Positions 8,961-18,262 of a stretch of 64,000 bases of DNA are shown here, one piece after another. Where the stretch lies: assembly GCA_963834705.1 (NCBI GenBank), contig CAWICV010000001.1, positions 1,302,001-1,366,000 on the forward strand, in the 5' to 3' direction. A model generated the notes under the pieces. The model did no database searches. It was given only the letters and a program-made list of their open reading frames with translations, and was not told where the DNA came from. The stretch is from RYN-230 sp963834705 (GTDB lineage Bacteria > Actinomycetota > Actinomycetes > Streptosporangiales > Streptosporangiaceae). Within the stretch, counting starts at the first letter, position 1; each line of letters starts with the position of its first letter. The position numbers and the translations under genes were made by a program.

Positions 8961-11111
8961 TTACCGGGCCGTGAGCCGCACGTTGGGACGCCTGCCTCCG
9001 TCCGGCGGGATCTTCAGGGTGCGCAGCGCGAACTCCATCACCTTGTTGAACACCGGCCCGGCGACCTCGATGCCGAAGTAGCTGCCCTTGCGCGGGTTCT
9101 GCACGTTGACCGCGACGACCAGCTTCGGGTTACCGGCCGGCGCGATGCCGATCACGCTCGACCCGTACAGGCACAGGCAGCCGCCCTTGCCCGGGTCGGC
9201 GATCTGCGCGGTGCCGGTCTTGGCCGCCACCGAGTAGCCCGGTATCTCCGCCCAGGGCTCGCCGACCTGGGCGTCCACCCAGGGCACCTGCTGCAGGATG
9301 CCCATCAGCTCATGCGCGGTCTTGGCCTGCAGGACCCGGTGGCTGGCCGCCTTCCGGGCCGGCACATACTGGCCGCTGGTGTTCGTGGTGCCGGCCACGA
9401 TGGTCGGGGTGACCCGGACGCCGCCGTTCGCGATCGTCGCGTACACACCGGCCATCTGCACCGCGGTGACCGCGACGCCCTGGCCGAACGACATGGTGTA
9501 CCGCGTGTCGCCAGACCACTGCGACGTCGGGGACAGCAGCCCGTCGCTGTCCGCCGGCAGCTGCGGCAGGCTCGGCTGGCCGATGCCGAAGTTGCGGAAG
9601 TAGGCGTACTGCGTCTGCGGGCTGACGTGCTGCACCACCTGGACCATGCCCACGTTGCTGGAGTGCGCGATGATCCCGGCGATGGTCCACCGCTCGGTCG
9701 GGTGGTACTCGGCGTCGTGGAACGGGAAGCCGTCCACCACGATCTGGTCCGGCACCGTGTAGGCGCTCATCGGGGTCTGGCCGCCGTGCTCGAACGCGGC
9801 CGCGGCGGTGATCACCTTGGCCGTGCTGCCCGGGTCGAACACGTCGCTCACCGGCAGGTCGGCCGTATCGGCCGCGTTGGTTAGGTGGGCCGGATTGAAC
9901 GATGGGGCCTGGGCCATGGCCAGGACGTGCCCGGTGCGCGGGTCCATCACGACCACGGTGCAACTGTCCGCGTGGGTCTGCTTGATCCGCTCCGCGCAGG
10001 CTTGCTCTGCCTCCCACTGCAGGCTGGCCAGGATGGTCAGCCGGACGTTGCGCCCGGGGACCATGGTCCGGCTGGTCTGGCCGGCCACCGGGATCGGCTC
10101 GCCGTTGCTGCCGTTCTGCACTTCCTGGGTGCCGTCCCGCCCGGCCAGCAGCGCGTTGTCCGCCTGCTCGATGCCGGCCCGGCCGACTGGGTCACCCTGG
10201 GCGTTGCTGGTGGTGAAGCCGACGACGTTGGCGGCCAGCCCTCCGTTCGGGTACATCCGGGTGTACGTCGGCGTCAGCGCGATGCCGGGCAAGTTGAGTG
10301 CGGAGATCCGGGCCCCGGTGGCGGCCGGGACGCTCTGCTTGAGCACCACATAGTCCTTGCACGTGGTGCACTCCAGCTGGGCCAGGATGGCCGCGGAGCT
10401 CATCCCGAGCGGCCCGGCCAGCGCGCTGGCCACCGAGCTGAGCGGCCGCTTGGCGGCCAGGATCATCGGCGGGTCGGCGTGCACCAGGTCGGTCTGCACC
10501 GTCATGGCCAGCGTGGTGCCGTCCGCCGTGCTGATCGACCCGCGCACGGCCGGCACGGTGACGGTGCTCAGCCGGAGCGCCTCGCCACGCTCGCTCAGCG
10601 CCGGGCCCTCCATCGCCTGGAGCTGCACCAGCCTGCCACCCACCAGGGAAAACACGAACCCCAGGCAGAGCATGGTGACCCGCAGGCGGCGGGCCGGGTT
10701 GCCCCGGTTAAGCACTGAGCGGCGCGCGCGCGGCGGTTTCCGGCCGGGACCCGGCCCGGCGGCGAAGCTCCGTTTCTTTGCGCCTCCGCGCCCCCGCCCA
10801 CCTCCCCGTCCCGCTTTACTACCGAGCTTCCCTCGTCGCGTGCCGCTCGGTCCTCGCTCCCCCCCGCCCGCCTCCCCATTCCCCCTTCGCGGCCCAGCCG
10901 GCGGCGCGGCCCGCTGGCGCGGTGGCGGCCGCCGGGCTGGGCTGGGCCGGGCGGACCGGTCCGGCCCGCCGTCCCCGGCCGGGTACCCGGGCCCACTGAC
11001 CCGGGGCCGCCGGGTCGCGGCCGGGCGGCGCGGGCCGGCCGACGCCGGCGGGCGGCCGCCCGCCCGGGGTCCTGGCCGGCCGCCCGGCCCGTCCCCCTGG
11101 CTTCGCGTCAC
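8961..11111 (-). CDS. ftsI: Septal penicillin-binding protein FtsI/PbpB (class B transpeptidase)
   Basis: D,D-transpeptidase that cross-links septal peptidoglycan with FtsW. Residues 1 to ~140 are a very basic Pro/Arg/Gly-rich cytoplasmic extension. A single hydrophobic helix follows (TMLCLGFVFSLVGGRLVQL), then the pedestal domain (VTVPAVRGSISTADGTTLA) and the transpeptidase domain with active-site Ser429 in FDPGSTAKVI, SSN (AHSSNVGMVQVV) and KTG (VAAKTGTAQIAD). The GTG at 11111 overlaps the ftsL stop as GTGA. At 716 residues it is longer than many homologues because of the N-terminal extension. Confidence 0.95.
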   Translation of the reverse strand: MTRSQGDGPGGRPGPRAGGRPPASAGPRRPAATRRPRVSGPGYPAGDGGPDRSARPSPARRPPPRQRAAPPAGPRRGNGEAGGGERGPSGTRRGKLGSKAGRGGGRGRGGAKKRSFAAGPGPGRKPPRARRSVLNRGNPARRLRVTMLCLGFVFSLVGGRLVQLQAMEGPALSERGEALRLSTVTVPAVRGSISTADGTTLAMTVQTDLVHADPPMILAAKRPLSSVASALAGPLGMSSAAILAQLECTTCKDYVVLKQSVPAATGARISALNLPGIALTPTYTRMYPNGGLAANVVGFTTSNAQGDPVGRAGIEQADNALLAGRDGTQEVQNGSNGEPIPVAGQTSRTMVPGRNVRLTILASLQWEAEQACAERIKQTHADSCTVVVMDPRTGHVLAMAQAPSFNPAHLTNAADTADLPVSDVFDPGSTAKVITAAAAFEHGGQTPMSAYTVPDQIVVDGFPFHDAEYHPTERWTIAGIIAHSSNVGMVQVVQHVSPQTQYAYFRNFGIGQPSLPQLPADSDGLLSPTSQWSGDTRYTMSFGQGVAVTAVQMAGVYATIANGGVRVTPTIVAGTTNTSGQYVPARKAASHRVLQAKTAHELMGILQQVPWVDAQVGEPWAEIPGYSVAAKTGTAQIADPGKGGCLCLYGSSVIGIAPAGNPKLVVAVNVQNPRKGSYFGIEVAGPVFNKVMEFALRTLKIPPDGGRRPNVRLTAR

Positions 11112-11596
11112 GGGACGTACCCGGGCACGGGCAGCACTCCTGGCTCTCTGGTCGGCTGGCCGATGATCCGGCCGGTACGCACGTTGAGGAACTTGGTCAG
11201 CGGCGGTGCCACCATGCCGAGCTGGCGCGCCCTCTGGGCGATCACCGACGGCGCGGAGTCCGCGGCCACCTGCTGCTGCAGCACCTGGACCTGCTGCTGC
11301 CGGGTGGTCTGGGCCTGCTGCAGCGTGTTGATCTGGTACGCGCCCGAGGCCAGCACGGTGTTGATCACCAGCAGGCAGATCAGCCCGCCGCCCAGCAGCC
11401 CCAGCACGAAGAGAATGAACGGCGTCCTAGCGATGGCCGACGCCGGCACGGCCGGCCGGGCTGGGGCCGGCCGGATGAGTACGGCAGGACGCGTGGCCGG
11501 TCTCGGCCGGGCCGGGCGGCGGGTCCGCGGCGGCGCGGGCGCAGCGACCGTAGATCGTGCTGGTGCCCGGCGCGGCCTGATCTCTGTGCTGGTCAC
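11108..11596 (-). CDS. ftsL: FtsL-like septum formation initiator membrane protein
   Basis: 162 residues: a Pro/Arg/Ala-rich cytoplasmic N-terminus (1-55), one transmembrane helix (about 58-86, FILFVLGLLGGGLICLLVI), then a Gln-rich coiled coil (QTTRQQQVQVLQQQVAAD) ending in a FtsL-like extracellular tail (APSVIAQRARQLGMVAPP). FtsL-type proteins pair with FtsB/FtsQ and activate FtsWI. Size, topology and the slot between rsmH and ftsI support the call; FtsL proteins share little sequence. The GTG start at 11596 is the first good start in the frame. Confidence 0.85.
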   Translation of the reverse strand: MTSTEIRPRRAPARSTVAAPAPPRTRRPARPRPATRPAVLIRPAPARPAVPASAIARTPFILFVLGLLGGGLICLLVINTVLASGAYQINTLQQAQTTRQQQVQVLQQQVAADSAPSVIAQRARQLGMVAPPLTKFLNVRTGRIIGQPTREPGVLPVPGYVP

Positions 11597-11675
11597 CGTG
11601 GAACCCCCGCTCTGTGTTTAGTTGCGCCTCCGGGCCGCTTGGACCCGCCGCCCTCGGGCGCTGGCGCGGACGCGG

Positions 11676-12635
11676 TCATGCCGCCTCCCTGATCCGCTCG
11701 GCGGCCCGCAATCGGGCCGGGGTGGCCCGCGGGTTGCGGGTCACTTCCTCGCCAGTTGGCCGTTGCGCACCACGGGTGAGCAGCCGGAATGTGGGCCGGG
11801 CCGAGTCCAGCGGCACCGGCAGCCCGGGCGGCGTGCGGTCGGCCGCGGCCCCGGCCAGCACGGTCTTGACCGCCCGGTCCTCCAGCGAGTGGTAGGCCAG
11901 CACTACGATCCGGCCACCCACGGCCAGCCCGTCCAGGGCGGCCGGCAGCGCTCTGTGCAGCACGTCGAGTTCCCCGTTGACCTCGATACGCAGCGCCTGG
12001 AACGTACGCTTGGCCGGATTGCCCCCAGTTCGCCGGGCGGGGGCGGGGATCGAGTCCCGGACGATCTCGGCCAGCTGCCCGGTGGAGCGAAGTGGAGCGC
12101 GGCCCCGGGCCCGCACCACGGCGTCGGCGATCCGCCGGGCGAACCGCTCCTCCCCGTAGTCCCGCAGCACCTGGGCCAGCCGCCCGGCCGGGTAGGTGTT
12201 CAGCACGTCGGCCGCGGTCAGCGGGTTGCTCTGGTCCATCCGCATGTCCAGCGGCGCGTCGTAGGAATACGCGAACCCGCGGCCCGGGTCGTCGAGCTGC
12301 GGGGAAGATACGCCCAGGTCGAACAGGATGCCCTGGACCCGCAGGCCGCCCCGGGTGGAGAGCAGCTCGGGGATCTGGTCGTACCGGCCGTGCACCAGGG
12401 TGACCCGGTCGGCGTACGGGGCGAGCAGCCGCCGCGACTCCTCGATCGCCTGGGTATCGGTGTCCACCCCGATCAGTGCCAGCCCGGGATGCGCGTCGAG
12501 CAGTGCCCGGGCATGCCCAGCCCGGCCCAGGGTGGCGTCCACCAGGATCGCGCCGCGAGGCTGCAGGGCCGGCTCGAATAGGGCGAGCACCTCCTCGACC
12601 ATGACCGGCAGATGGCCGGCCGCTGGCTCGCCCAT
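11676..12635 (-). CDS. rsmH: 16S rRNA (cytosine-1402-N4)-methyltransferase RsmH (MraW)
   Basis: Methylates N4 of C1402 in the decoding centre of 16S rRNA, using SAM. The 319-aa product starts GHLPVMVEEVLALFEP, has the SAM loop VDATLGRAGHARALL, VDTDTQAIEESRRLL, GILFDLGVSSPQLDDPGRGFAYS, MRMDQSNPLTAADVLN and the C-terminal SLEDRAVK motif, all characteristic of the family. The ATG at 12635 has a GAAGGGG ribosome site. Second gene of the dcw operon, 198 bp after mraZ; that spacer shows no gene. Confidence 0.96.
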   Translation of the reverse strand: MGEPAAGHLPVMVEEVLALFEPALQPRGAILVDATLGRAGHARALLDAHPGLALIGVDTDTQAIEESRRLLAPYADRVTLVHGRYDQIPELLSTRGGLRVQGILFDLGVSSPQLDDPGRGFAYSYDAPLDMRMDQSNPLTAADVLNTYPAGRLAQVLRDYGEERFARRIADAVVRARGRAPLRSTGQLAEIVRDSIPAPARRTGGNPAKRTFQALRIEVNGELDVLHRALPAALDGLAVGGRIVVLAYHSLEDRAVKTVLAGAAADRTPPGLPVPLDSARPTFRLLTRGAQRPTGEEVTRNPRATPARLRAAERIREAA

Positions 12636-12833
12636 CAGACCCCCTTCTCGTCCCGCCGCATCCCGGGGATACGCCGGACGGCCTGCCTGCCTAGGTGCTC
12701 CCGGCTAGGTCTCCATCCGCGTGCTGCGCGGGTGCCGCGCTGCCTGGCGCCGGGGAAGTGACGCCAGCCAACGTGATCGCCCAGCCGTGGGCGGAGACCT
12801 CGCCGAGTACGCGGCGCCATATCCCGGCGCCGC

Positions 12834-13265
12834 TCAGAGCACCCCTGGCAATACCTCCTCCGACGCCGCGGAGAAAGCGTCCTCCTGGTTCGCCAGATAG
12901 GACTCCCACGCGGTGGAGTCCCAGATCTCCAGGCGCGTGTTAGCGCCGATCACTACGCAGTCGCGGCTCAGCGCCGCATAGTCGCGCAGGCCTGGCGGGA
13001 TGGTGATCCTGCCCTGCTTGTCGGGGATCTCGTCGGACGCGCTGGCAAAGAAGACCCGGCTGTAGTCCCGCACTGCCTTCGCGGTCACCGGGGCGGTACG
13101 CAGCGCCTCAGTGATCCTGGCGAATTCGTCCACCGGGAACACGTAGAGGCAGCGCTCCTGACCTTTGGTGATCACTAGCCCTCCAGCGAGTTCCTCGCGG
13201 TACTTGGCAGGAAGGAACAGCCGGCCTTTCTCGTCGAGGCGCGGTGTGTGAGTGCCCAAAAACAC
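12834..13265 (-). CDS. mraZ: Transcriptional regulator MraZ
   Basis: DNA-binding repressor of its own dcw operon. The 143 residues contain two SpoVT/AbrB-type swapped-hairpin repeats: FLGTHTPRLDEKGRLFLPAKYRE and then SRDEIPDKQGRITIPPGLRDYA-like (here SASDEIPDKQGRITIPPGLR), each with the DxxGR motif. The GTG start at 13265 is preceded by GGGAGGTGAGG about 8 nt upstream. Four matching binding boxes lie 31-67 bp upstream (see the regulatory feature), supporting autoregulation. Confidence 0.96.
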   Translation of the reverse strand: MFLGTHTPRLDEKGRLFLPAKYREELAGGLVITKGQERCLYVFPVDEFARITEALRTAPVTAKAVRDYSRVFFASASDEIPDKQGRITIPPGLRDYAALSRDCVVIGANTRLEIWDSTAWESYLANQEDAFSAASEEVLPGVL

Positions 13266-13296
13266 AGGCCCTCACCTCCCGCCCGCGACCAGTCCG

Positions 13297-13338
13297 CCCC
13301 ACCGGCCTCCACTGTACTCCACATTCCCCCACCGTCAA
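13297..13338 (-). promoter_or_regulatory. mraZ promoter with four 10-bp-spaced MraZ boxes
   Basis: Read on the minus strand: a -35 TTGACG (13338-13333), a 16-bp spacer and a -10 TACAGT (13316-13311). Four hexamers GTGGGG, GTGGAG, GTGGAG, GTGGGG start at 13332, 13322, 13312 and 13302, exactly one per 10 bp, so all face the same side of the helix. The known MraZ operator in other bacteria is a set of GTGG(A/G)G repeats at this spacing. The array covers the spacer, the -10 and the start region, which fits repression by blocking RNA polymerase. Confidence 0.88.
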
Positions 13339-13510
13339 CGCTTCACACCTGGCCGGACCGGCACATTCTCAATGAACCCGCAGGTCAGAGAGTGGGAGGA
13401 AAGTGGGGCGGCCGCCCATTGACCCGGCTCCAGCCGGCATGACATCGCACGCGGCGCGCCCAGGACATACTGTCGGGTACGCGCGGCAGAACCGGCACCA
13501 GGAGGACAGG

Positions 13511-14488
13511 GTGGTCGTGGAGATGGGGGCAGGCGCCGAGCGCACGCTCGACGACCTGGTAGCGATAGCGCACCGGATCGGTGACGCCATCGAGTCCGTG
13601 ATCGAGGGCAAGCCCGAGGCGGTGCGCCTGGCGCTGACCGTCCTGCTGGCCGAGGGGCATGTGCTGATCGAGGACGTGCCCGGGGTGGGCAAGACCATGC
13701 TGGCCAAGGCGCTGGCCAAATCCACCCACTGCACGGTGCAGCGCATCCAGTTCACCCCGGACCTGCTGCCCAGCGACATCACCGGGGTGAGCGCGTACAA
13801 CCAGGAGCGCCGCGACTTCGAGTTCAAGCCCGGGCCGGTGTTCGCGAACATCGTGGTCGGCGACGAGATCAACCGGGCGTCCCCGAAGACCCAGTCGGCG
13901 CTGCTGGAGTGCATGGAAGAAGGGCAGGTGACGGTGGATGGCACCAGCTACCTGCTGGATGTGCCGTTCATGGTCATCGCCACCCAGAACCCGGTGGAGA
14001 TGGAAGGCACCTACCCACTGCCCGAAGCGCAGCGGGACCGGTTCACCGCGCGCATTTTCATGGGCTACCCGAGCGCCGAGGCCGAACTGGCCATGCTGGA
14101 CCTGCACGGCTCCACGTCCCCGCTGGACTCGCTGGAGCCGGTGGCCAGCGCCGCCGACGTGGGCGAGCTGATCGCGGCGGTGCGCCGGGTGCACGTGGCC
14201 GACCCGCTCAAGCAGTACGTGATCAGCCTGGTCAGCGCGACCAGGTCCGCCCCGGACCTGCGGCTCGGCGCCTCGCCGCGGGCGACGCTGCACCTGCTCC
14301 GGGCCAGCCGGGCCCGGGCCGCACTGGACGGCCGCGACTTCGTGATCCCGGACGACGTGCAGGCGCTGGCCGGCCCGGTGCTCGCCCACCGGCTGCTGCC
14401 GTCGGCCGAGGCCATGGCGGAACGCCAGCTACCCGACCGGGTGGTGGCCGGCATCGTGGAGCGGCTCCCGCTGCCCCGGCTGCGTTAG
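13511..14488 (+). CDS. MoxR-family AAA+ ATPase
   Basis: Chaperone-like AAA+ ATPase of the MoxR class, usually working with neighbouring VWA/DUF58 proteins. 325 residues from the GTG at 13511, which has AGGAGG 5 nt upstream; the longer frame back to 13403 lies in the divergent promoter region and is not favoured. Motifs: VLIEDVPGVGKTMLAKALA (Walker A), IVVGDEINRASPKTQSALLE (Walker B), VIATQNPVEMEGTYPLPEAQRDRF (sensor 1/arginine finger region), and SPRATLHLLRASRARAALDG in the lid. First gene of a three-gene operon with a DUF58 protein and a TgpA-like transglutaminase. Confidence 0.93.
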   Translation: MVVEMGAGAERTLDDLVAIAHRIGDAIESVIEGKPEAVRLALTVLLAEGHVLIEDVPGVGKTMLAKALAKSTHCTVQRIQFTPDLLPSDITGVSAYNQERRDFEFKPGPVFANIVVGDEINRASPKTQSALLECMEEGQVTVDGTSYLLDVPFMVIATQNPVEMEGTYPLPEAQRDRFTARIFMGYPSAEAELAMLDLHGSTSPLDSLEPVASAADVGELIAAVRRVHVADPLKQYVISLVSATRSAPDLRLGASPRATLHLLRASRARAALDGRDFVIPDDVQALAGPVLAHRLLPSAEAMAERQLPDRVVAGIVERLPLPRLR

Positions 14489-14561
14489 CTCCGCCCCAGG
14501 CCAGCAACCCGGCGGCCAGGAACCTGACGTAAGTTAGACAGGGTCTGGAGGAAGGGCCAGT

Positions 14562-15848
14562 ATGCGGGCGCTGTTCGCCGGATTCACCACACGCGGCAAA
14601 TCATTCCTCGCGGCGGGCATCGTCGCAGGCGCTTTTGGGCTGGGCCTCGGCGAGCGGACCCTGCTCAGCATCGGCATCGTGCTGGTGATGCTGCCGCTGA
14701 TGGCCGTGCTGGCCACCAGCCGGGCCAGGTACCGGATCCGGTGCAACCGCCGGGTGAGCCCGCTGCGGGTGCCGGCTGGGCAGAGCGCCACCGTCACGCT
14801 GCGGCTGGAGAACGTGTCCCGGCTGCCCACCGGCCTGCTGCTGGCCGAGGACACGCTGCCCTACTCGCTCGGCGTCCGGCGCCGCTTCGTGCTGGAGCGG
14901 ATCGAGCCCGGCGGCTGGCGGGAGCTGACCTACCCGATCGTGTCCGGGACCCGGGGCAAGTTCACCATCGGCCCGCTCCAGGTGCGGGTAACCGACGCGT
15001 TCGGGCTGGTCGAGCTGACCCGGTCGTTCGCCTCCCGGAGCACGCTGGTCGTCACTCCGCCGGTCATCGCGCTGCCGGCCGGCCCGATGGCCGGCAGCTG
15101 GCGTGGCGAGGGCGGCGGCGGCCGGACCCGGACCGCGGACACGGCAGGCGAAGACGACGTCATCCCCCGGCCCTACCGGGACGGCGACGAGCTGCGCCGG
15201 GTGCACTGGCGGTCCACCGCGCGGCACGGTGAGCTGATGGTCCGGCGCGAGGAGCAGCACTCGCGTAATCGTGCGGTGCTGTTGCTGGACACCCGCACCC
15301 GGGCGCACAGCGGCCCCGGGGCGGGCTCCTCGTTCGAGTTCGCGGCCAGCGTGATGGCGTCCATCGGGGTGTATCTGGCCCGGGCCGGGCTGGACGGGCA
15401 GCTGGTCACCGATCAGGGCCCGGTGAGCGCCCCGGGTTCGTTCGAGGACACGCTGCTCGACTCGCTCGCGGTGATCAAGCATTCCCGGGGCAGCAACCTG
15501 GCCCGTGGGCTGGACCAGGTCACCGGCGGGACCGGCGGGCTGTTCCTGGTGGTAGCCGGGCGGCTGTCCGCCGAGGAGGCCCGGCGGCTGGCCGCCGCCC
15601 GCCGGGATACCGGCCCGGCCATGGCCCTGCTGCTGGCCGTGTCCAGCTGGGCCCCGGCCGCGGGCCAGCCGCCGGCGGACCCGGCCGAGGTGGACGTGGC
15701 CGCCGGGACGCTCCGCTCGGCGGGCTGGCGGGTGGTCACGCTCACCGCGGATACCTCGCTGCCCGCCGCCTGGAACCAGCTGCGGTACGGGTCCGAACTG
15801 CCCGGCTACGTCAACCGCGGGGCCGGGCAAGCGGGGGTCGGCCGATGA
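14562..15848 (+). CDS. DUF58 domain membrane protein
   Basis: 428 residues. Two hydrophobic helices near the N-terminus (about 15-50) are followed by an extracellular/cytoplasmic beta-sandwich-like part (RVPAGQSATVTLRLENVSRLPTG), and then the DUF58 signature IPRPYRDGDELRRVHWRSTARHGELMVRREE, with a downstream von Willebrand-like region (RAVLLLDTRTR). DUF58 proteins are encoded with MoxR ATPases and transglutaminases across bacteria; the exact role is unknown. The ATG at 14562 has GGAGGAAGG upstream. The stop overlaps the next gene as ATGA. Confidence 0.9.
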   Translation: MRALFAGFTTRGKSFLAAGIVAGAFGLGLGERTLLSIGIVLVMLPLMAVLATSRARYRIRCNRRVSPLRVPAGQSATVTLRLENVSRLPTGLLLAEDTLPYSLGVRRRFVLERIEPGGWRELTYPIVSGTRGKFTIGPLQVRVTDAFGLVELTRSFASRSTLVVTPPVIALPAGPMAGSWRGEGGGGRTRTADTAGEDDVIPRPYRDGDELRRVHWRSTARHGELMVRREEQHSRNRAVLLLDTRTRAHSGPGAGSSFEFAASVMASIGVYLARAGLDGQLVTDQGPVSAPGSFEDTLLDSLAVIKHSRGSNLARGLDQVTGGTGGLFLVVAGRLSAEEARRLAAARRDTGPAMALLLAVSSWAPAAGQPPADPAEVDVAAGTLRSAGWRVVTLTADTSLPAAWNQLRYGSELPGYVNRGAGQAGVGR

Positions 15849-18253
15849 ACAACCGGCTGACGTTCGCCGCGGCGCTGGCCACGCTGGCCGCCTCGCTGTC
15901 GCTCTACCCGGTGGTGTACCACTGGCACTGGTTCTGGGTCGGGTTCGGCGCGGTGCTCACCATCGCCGTGGTCGGCGCGCTGACCAGGCTGCGGCGGCTG
16001 CCGGTCGTGGTGTGCGCGCTGGCCGAGCTGGCCGCGCTGCTGCTGTTCCTGAACACCGAGTTCGCCAGTGCCAAGTCGGCCGGCCGGGTGCTGCCGACCT
16101 GGGCGTCGCTGGACCAGCTGCGCACGCTGGCCAGCGTGGGGCTGCAGGACACCGACCGGTTCGCGCCGCCCGCACCGGCGTACCCCTCCATCGTGCTGCT
16201 GACCGTAGCCGGGATCGGCGTGGTGGCCGTGGCCACCGACCTGATCGCGGTCCGGCTGCGCCGCCCGGCCCTGGCCGGGCTGCCGCTGCTGGTGCTGTTC
16301 TGCGTGCCGCTGACCGTCAGCGTGCATCAGGGCGCGGCGGGCGAGATGGCCGTGTTCTGCCTGGGCATGGCCGGGTACCTGACCCTGCTGGCGGTGGACG
16401 GACGAGAACGGCTGCGGCTGTGGGGCCGGCTGGTCACGGTCTGGCAGCACGGGGACGACGGGCGGGACCGGACCGGGCCGGACACCAAGGACCTGGCCGC
16501 GGCCGGGCGGCGGATCGCGCTGGCCGCGGTGGTGATCGCCTTGTTCATCCCGCTGCTGGTGCCGGGACTGGCCGAGCACAAGCTGTTCGCCGGCTCAGGC
16601 CCTGGCGACGGCGCGGGCGGCCGGCAGGTCTCGCTGCCCAATCCGCTGGTCCAGATGAACACCGAACTGCACCGCACCGACGCGAGCGACGTGCTCAGCT
16701 ACCGGACCAACGACCCCGATCCGCAGTATCTGCAGGTCTATGTGCTGAACGACCTGAGTTCCCAGACCTGGACCCTGACCCCCACCGCGGGCCAGGAACT
16801 GCACGACGGGAGGCTGCCCGCCGCCCCCGGCCTGACCTTGGGCACCCCGACCAGCGCCGAGAACACCACGATCACCCTGGCCAAGGGCCTGTCCAGCAGC
16901 CAGCAGACGGCGAGCTTCCTGCCGCTGCCCTACCCGGCGCGGACGGTCAACGTGGGCGGGGACTGGCGGGTGGATCCGCGCACGCTCACCCTGTTCTCCG
17001 GGCAGGACCTGTCCGGGCTGCACTACTCGGTGGCCAGCCGGGAAGTGGACCCGTCCGAGCAGCAACTGCAGCACGACGCCGGGCCCATGCCGGCCAGCAT
17101 TACCAGCAACTACCTCAGCGTGCCGCGGGTGTACCAGAGCCTGACCACGCTGGCCGAGAAGGTCGCCCGCGGCCAGGCATCGAGTTACGGCCAGGCCGTG
17201 GCGCTGCAGCACTGGTTCGCCGACTCGGGCAAGTTCACCTACAGCCTGGACGTGCAGGAGCCGGCCAGCCCGCAGGCGCTGATCCAGTTCCTGACCAGCC
17301 AGCGCCGCGGGTACTGCCAGCAGTTCGCGTTCGCCATGGCGGTGCTGGCCCGGCTGCTCGACATCCCGTCCCGGGTCGCGGTCGGCTACACCGCGGGCAC
17401 GCCGGTGGGGCACGACCGGTGGGTGGTCAAGACCAGCGACGCGCACGCCTGGCCGGAACTGTACTTCCAGGGCGTCGGCTGGCTGCGCTTCGAGCCCACC
17501 CCGGCCGGCTCGGGCGGCCAGGCCACCGCCATCCAGCCTACCTACACGCTGCCGCCGGTGCTCGCCCCGCAGTCCGGGCCGCAGCCGCAGCCGACCACCG
17601 GGACCACCACGACGCAGCCGGGCTCGGGCAAGGCCCACACCGGCCCGCTGGCCAAGCTGGGCGAGGAGCCCGGTGAGGTCGGCGTGGGCGGGACGGCGGT
17701 CACGCACCGCCCGGCGCCATACTGGCTGCTGTCCCTGGCCGGGCTGGCCGCGGCGGCCCTGATCGCGCCGCGGACGATCCGGTCGGTCCGCCGCCGCCAG
17801 CGCTGGCGCCGCGCGGCTGGCGACCGGGCCCACGCCGAGGCGGCCTGGGCCGAACTGCAGGACGACCTGACCGACTACCGGATCCCCTGGTCACCCAGTG
17901 CCTCGCCGCGCGCGCTGGCCCGCCAGGTGCGGACAGGCTGGCCGATGGCCCCGGCGCAGGACGAGGCGCTCACCCGGATCGCGCGGGCGGCCGAGCGGGC
18001 CCGGTATGCCCGGGACCCGGCTGACTCGGCCGGCCTGCGGGCCGACACCGATCAGATCCGGCGGGCGCTCGCCGGGCACGCTACCTGGCGAGCGCGCTGG
18101 CGCGCCCGGCTACTGCCGCCGTCCGCCCTGCTGCCGATGCGCACCGCCCTCCAGCACGCCATGGACGTATTCGCCTGGATGGACATAGCCGCCCACCGCC
18201 TCACCGCCCTAACCCGCCGGTCCGGCGGGCAGTCAGAGAAGGTCCAGGCCTAG
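15845..18253 (+). CDS. TgpA-like membrane transglutaminase (DUF3488/DUF4129)
   Basis: 802 residues: about six N-terminal transmembrane helices (DUF3488 region, 1-245), an extracytoplasmic part with a transglutaminase core, then a Pro/Thr/Gln linker, one more helix (YWLLSLAGLAAAALIAP) and a cytoplasmic DUF4129-like tail (residues ~680-780). Catalytic triad candidates are Cys491 (RRGYCQQFAFAMAV), His534 (SDAHAWPELYF) and Glu550 (LRFEPTPAG; glutamate in the usual Asp/Glu position). Probable periplasmic-side transamidase or protease-like enzyme; the substrate is unknown. Coupled to the DUF58 gene by a 4-bp overlap. Confidence 0.92.
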   Translation: MNNRLTFAAALATLAASLSLYPVVYHWHWFWVGFGAVLTIAVVGALTRLRRLPVVVCALAELAALLLFLNTEFASAKSAGRVLPTWASLDQLRTLASVGLQDTDRFAPPAPAYPSIVLLTVAGIGVVAVATDLIAVRLRRPALAGLPLLVLFCVPLTVSVHQGAAGEMAVFCLGMAGYLTLLAVDGRERLRLWGRLVTVWQHGDDGRDRTGPDTKDLAAAGRRIALAAVVIALFIPLLVPGLAEHKLFAGSGPGDGAGGRQVSLPNPLVQMNTELHRTDASDVLSYRTNDPDPQYLQVYVLNDLSSQTWTLTPTAGQELHDGRLPAAPGLTLGTPTSAENTTITLAKGLSSSQQTASFLPLPYPARTVNVGGDWRVDPRTLTLFSGQDLSGLHYSVASREVDPSEQQLQHDAGPMPASITSNYLSVPRVYQSLTTLAEKVARGQASSYGQAVALQHWFADSGKFTYSLDVQEPASPQALIQFLTSQRRGYCQQFAFAMAVLARLLDIPSRVAVGYTAGTPVGHDRWVVKTSDAHAWPELYFQGVGWLRFEPTPAGSGGQATAIQPTYTLPPVLAPQSGPQPQPTTGTTTTQPGSGKAHTGPLAKLGEEPGEVGVGGTAVTHRPAPYWLLSLAGLAAAALIAPRTIRSVRRRQRWRRAAGDRAHAEAAWAELQDDLTDYRIPWSPSASPRALARQVRTGWPMAPAQDEALTRIARAAERARYARDPADSAGLRADTDQIRRALAGHATWRARWRARLLPPSALLPMRTALQHAMDVFAWMDIAAHRLTALTRRSGGQSEKVQA

Positions 18254-18262
18254 CCCGCCGGT

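Noticed and set aside
7297..9081. 594-aa plus-strand frame opposite murE
   Set aside because: Antisense shadow of a confirmed Mur ligase.
13392..13408. Two GTGGG motifs on the plus strand as extra MraZ boxes
   Set aside because: Spacing is 11 bp, not 10, the orientation is opposite, and they are too far from the mapped promoter elements.
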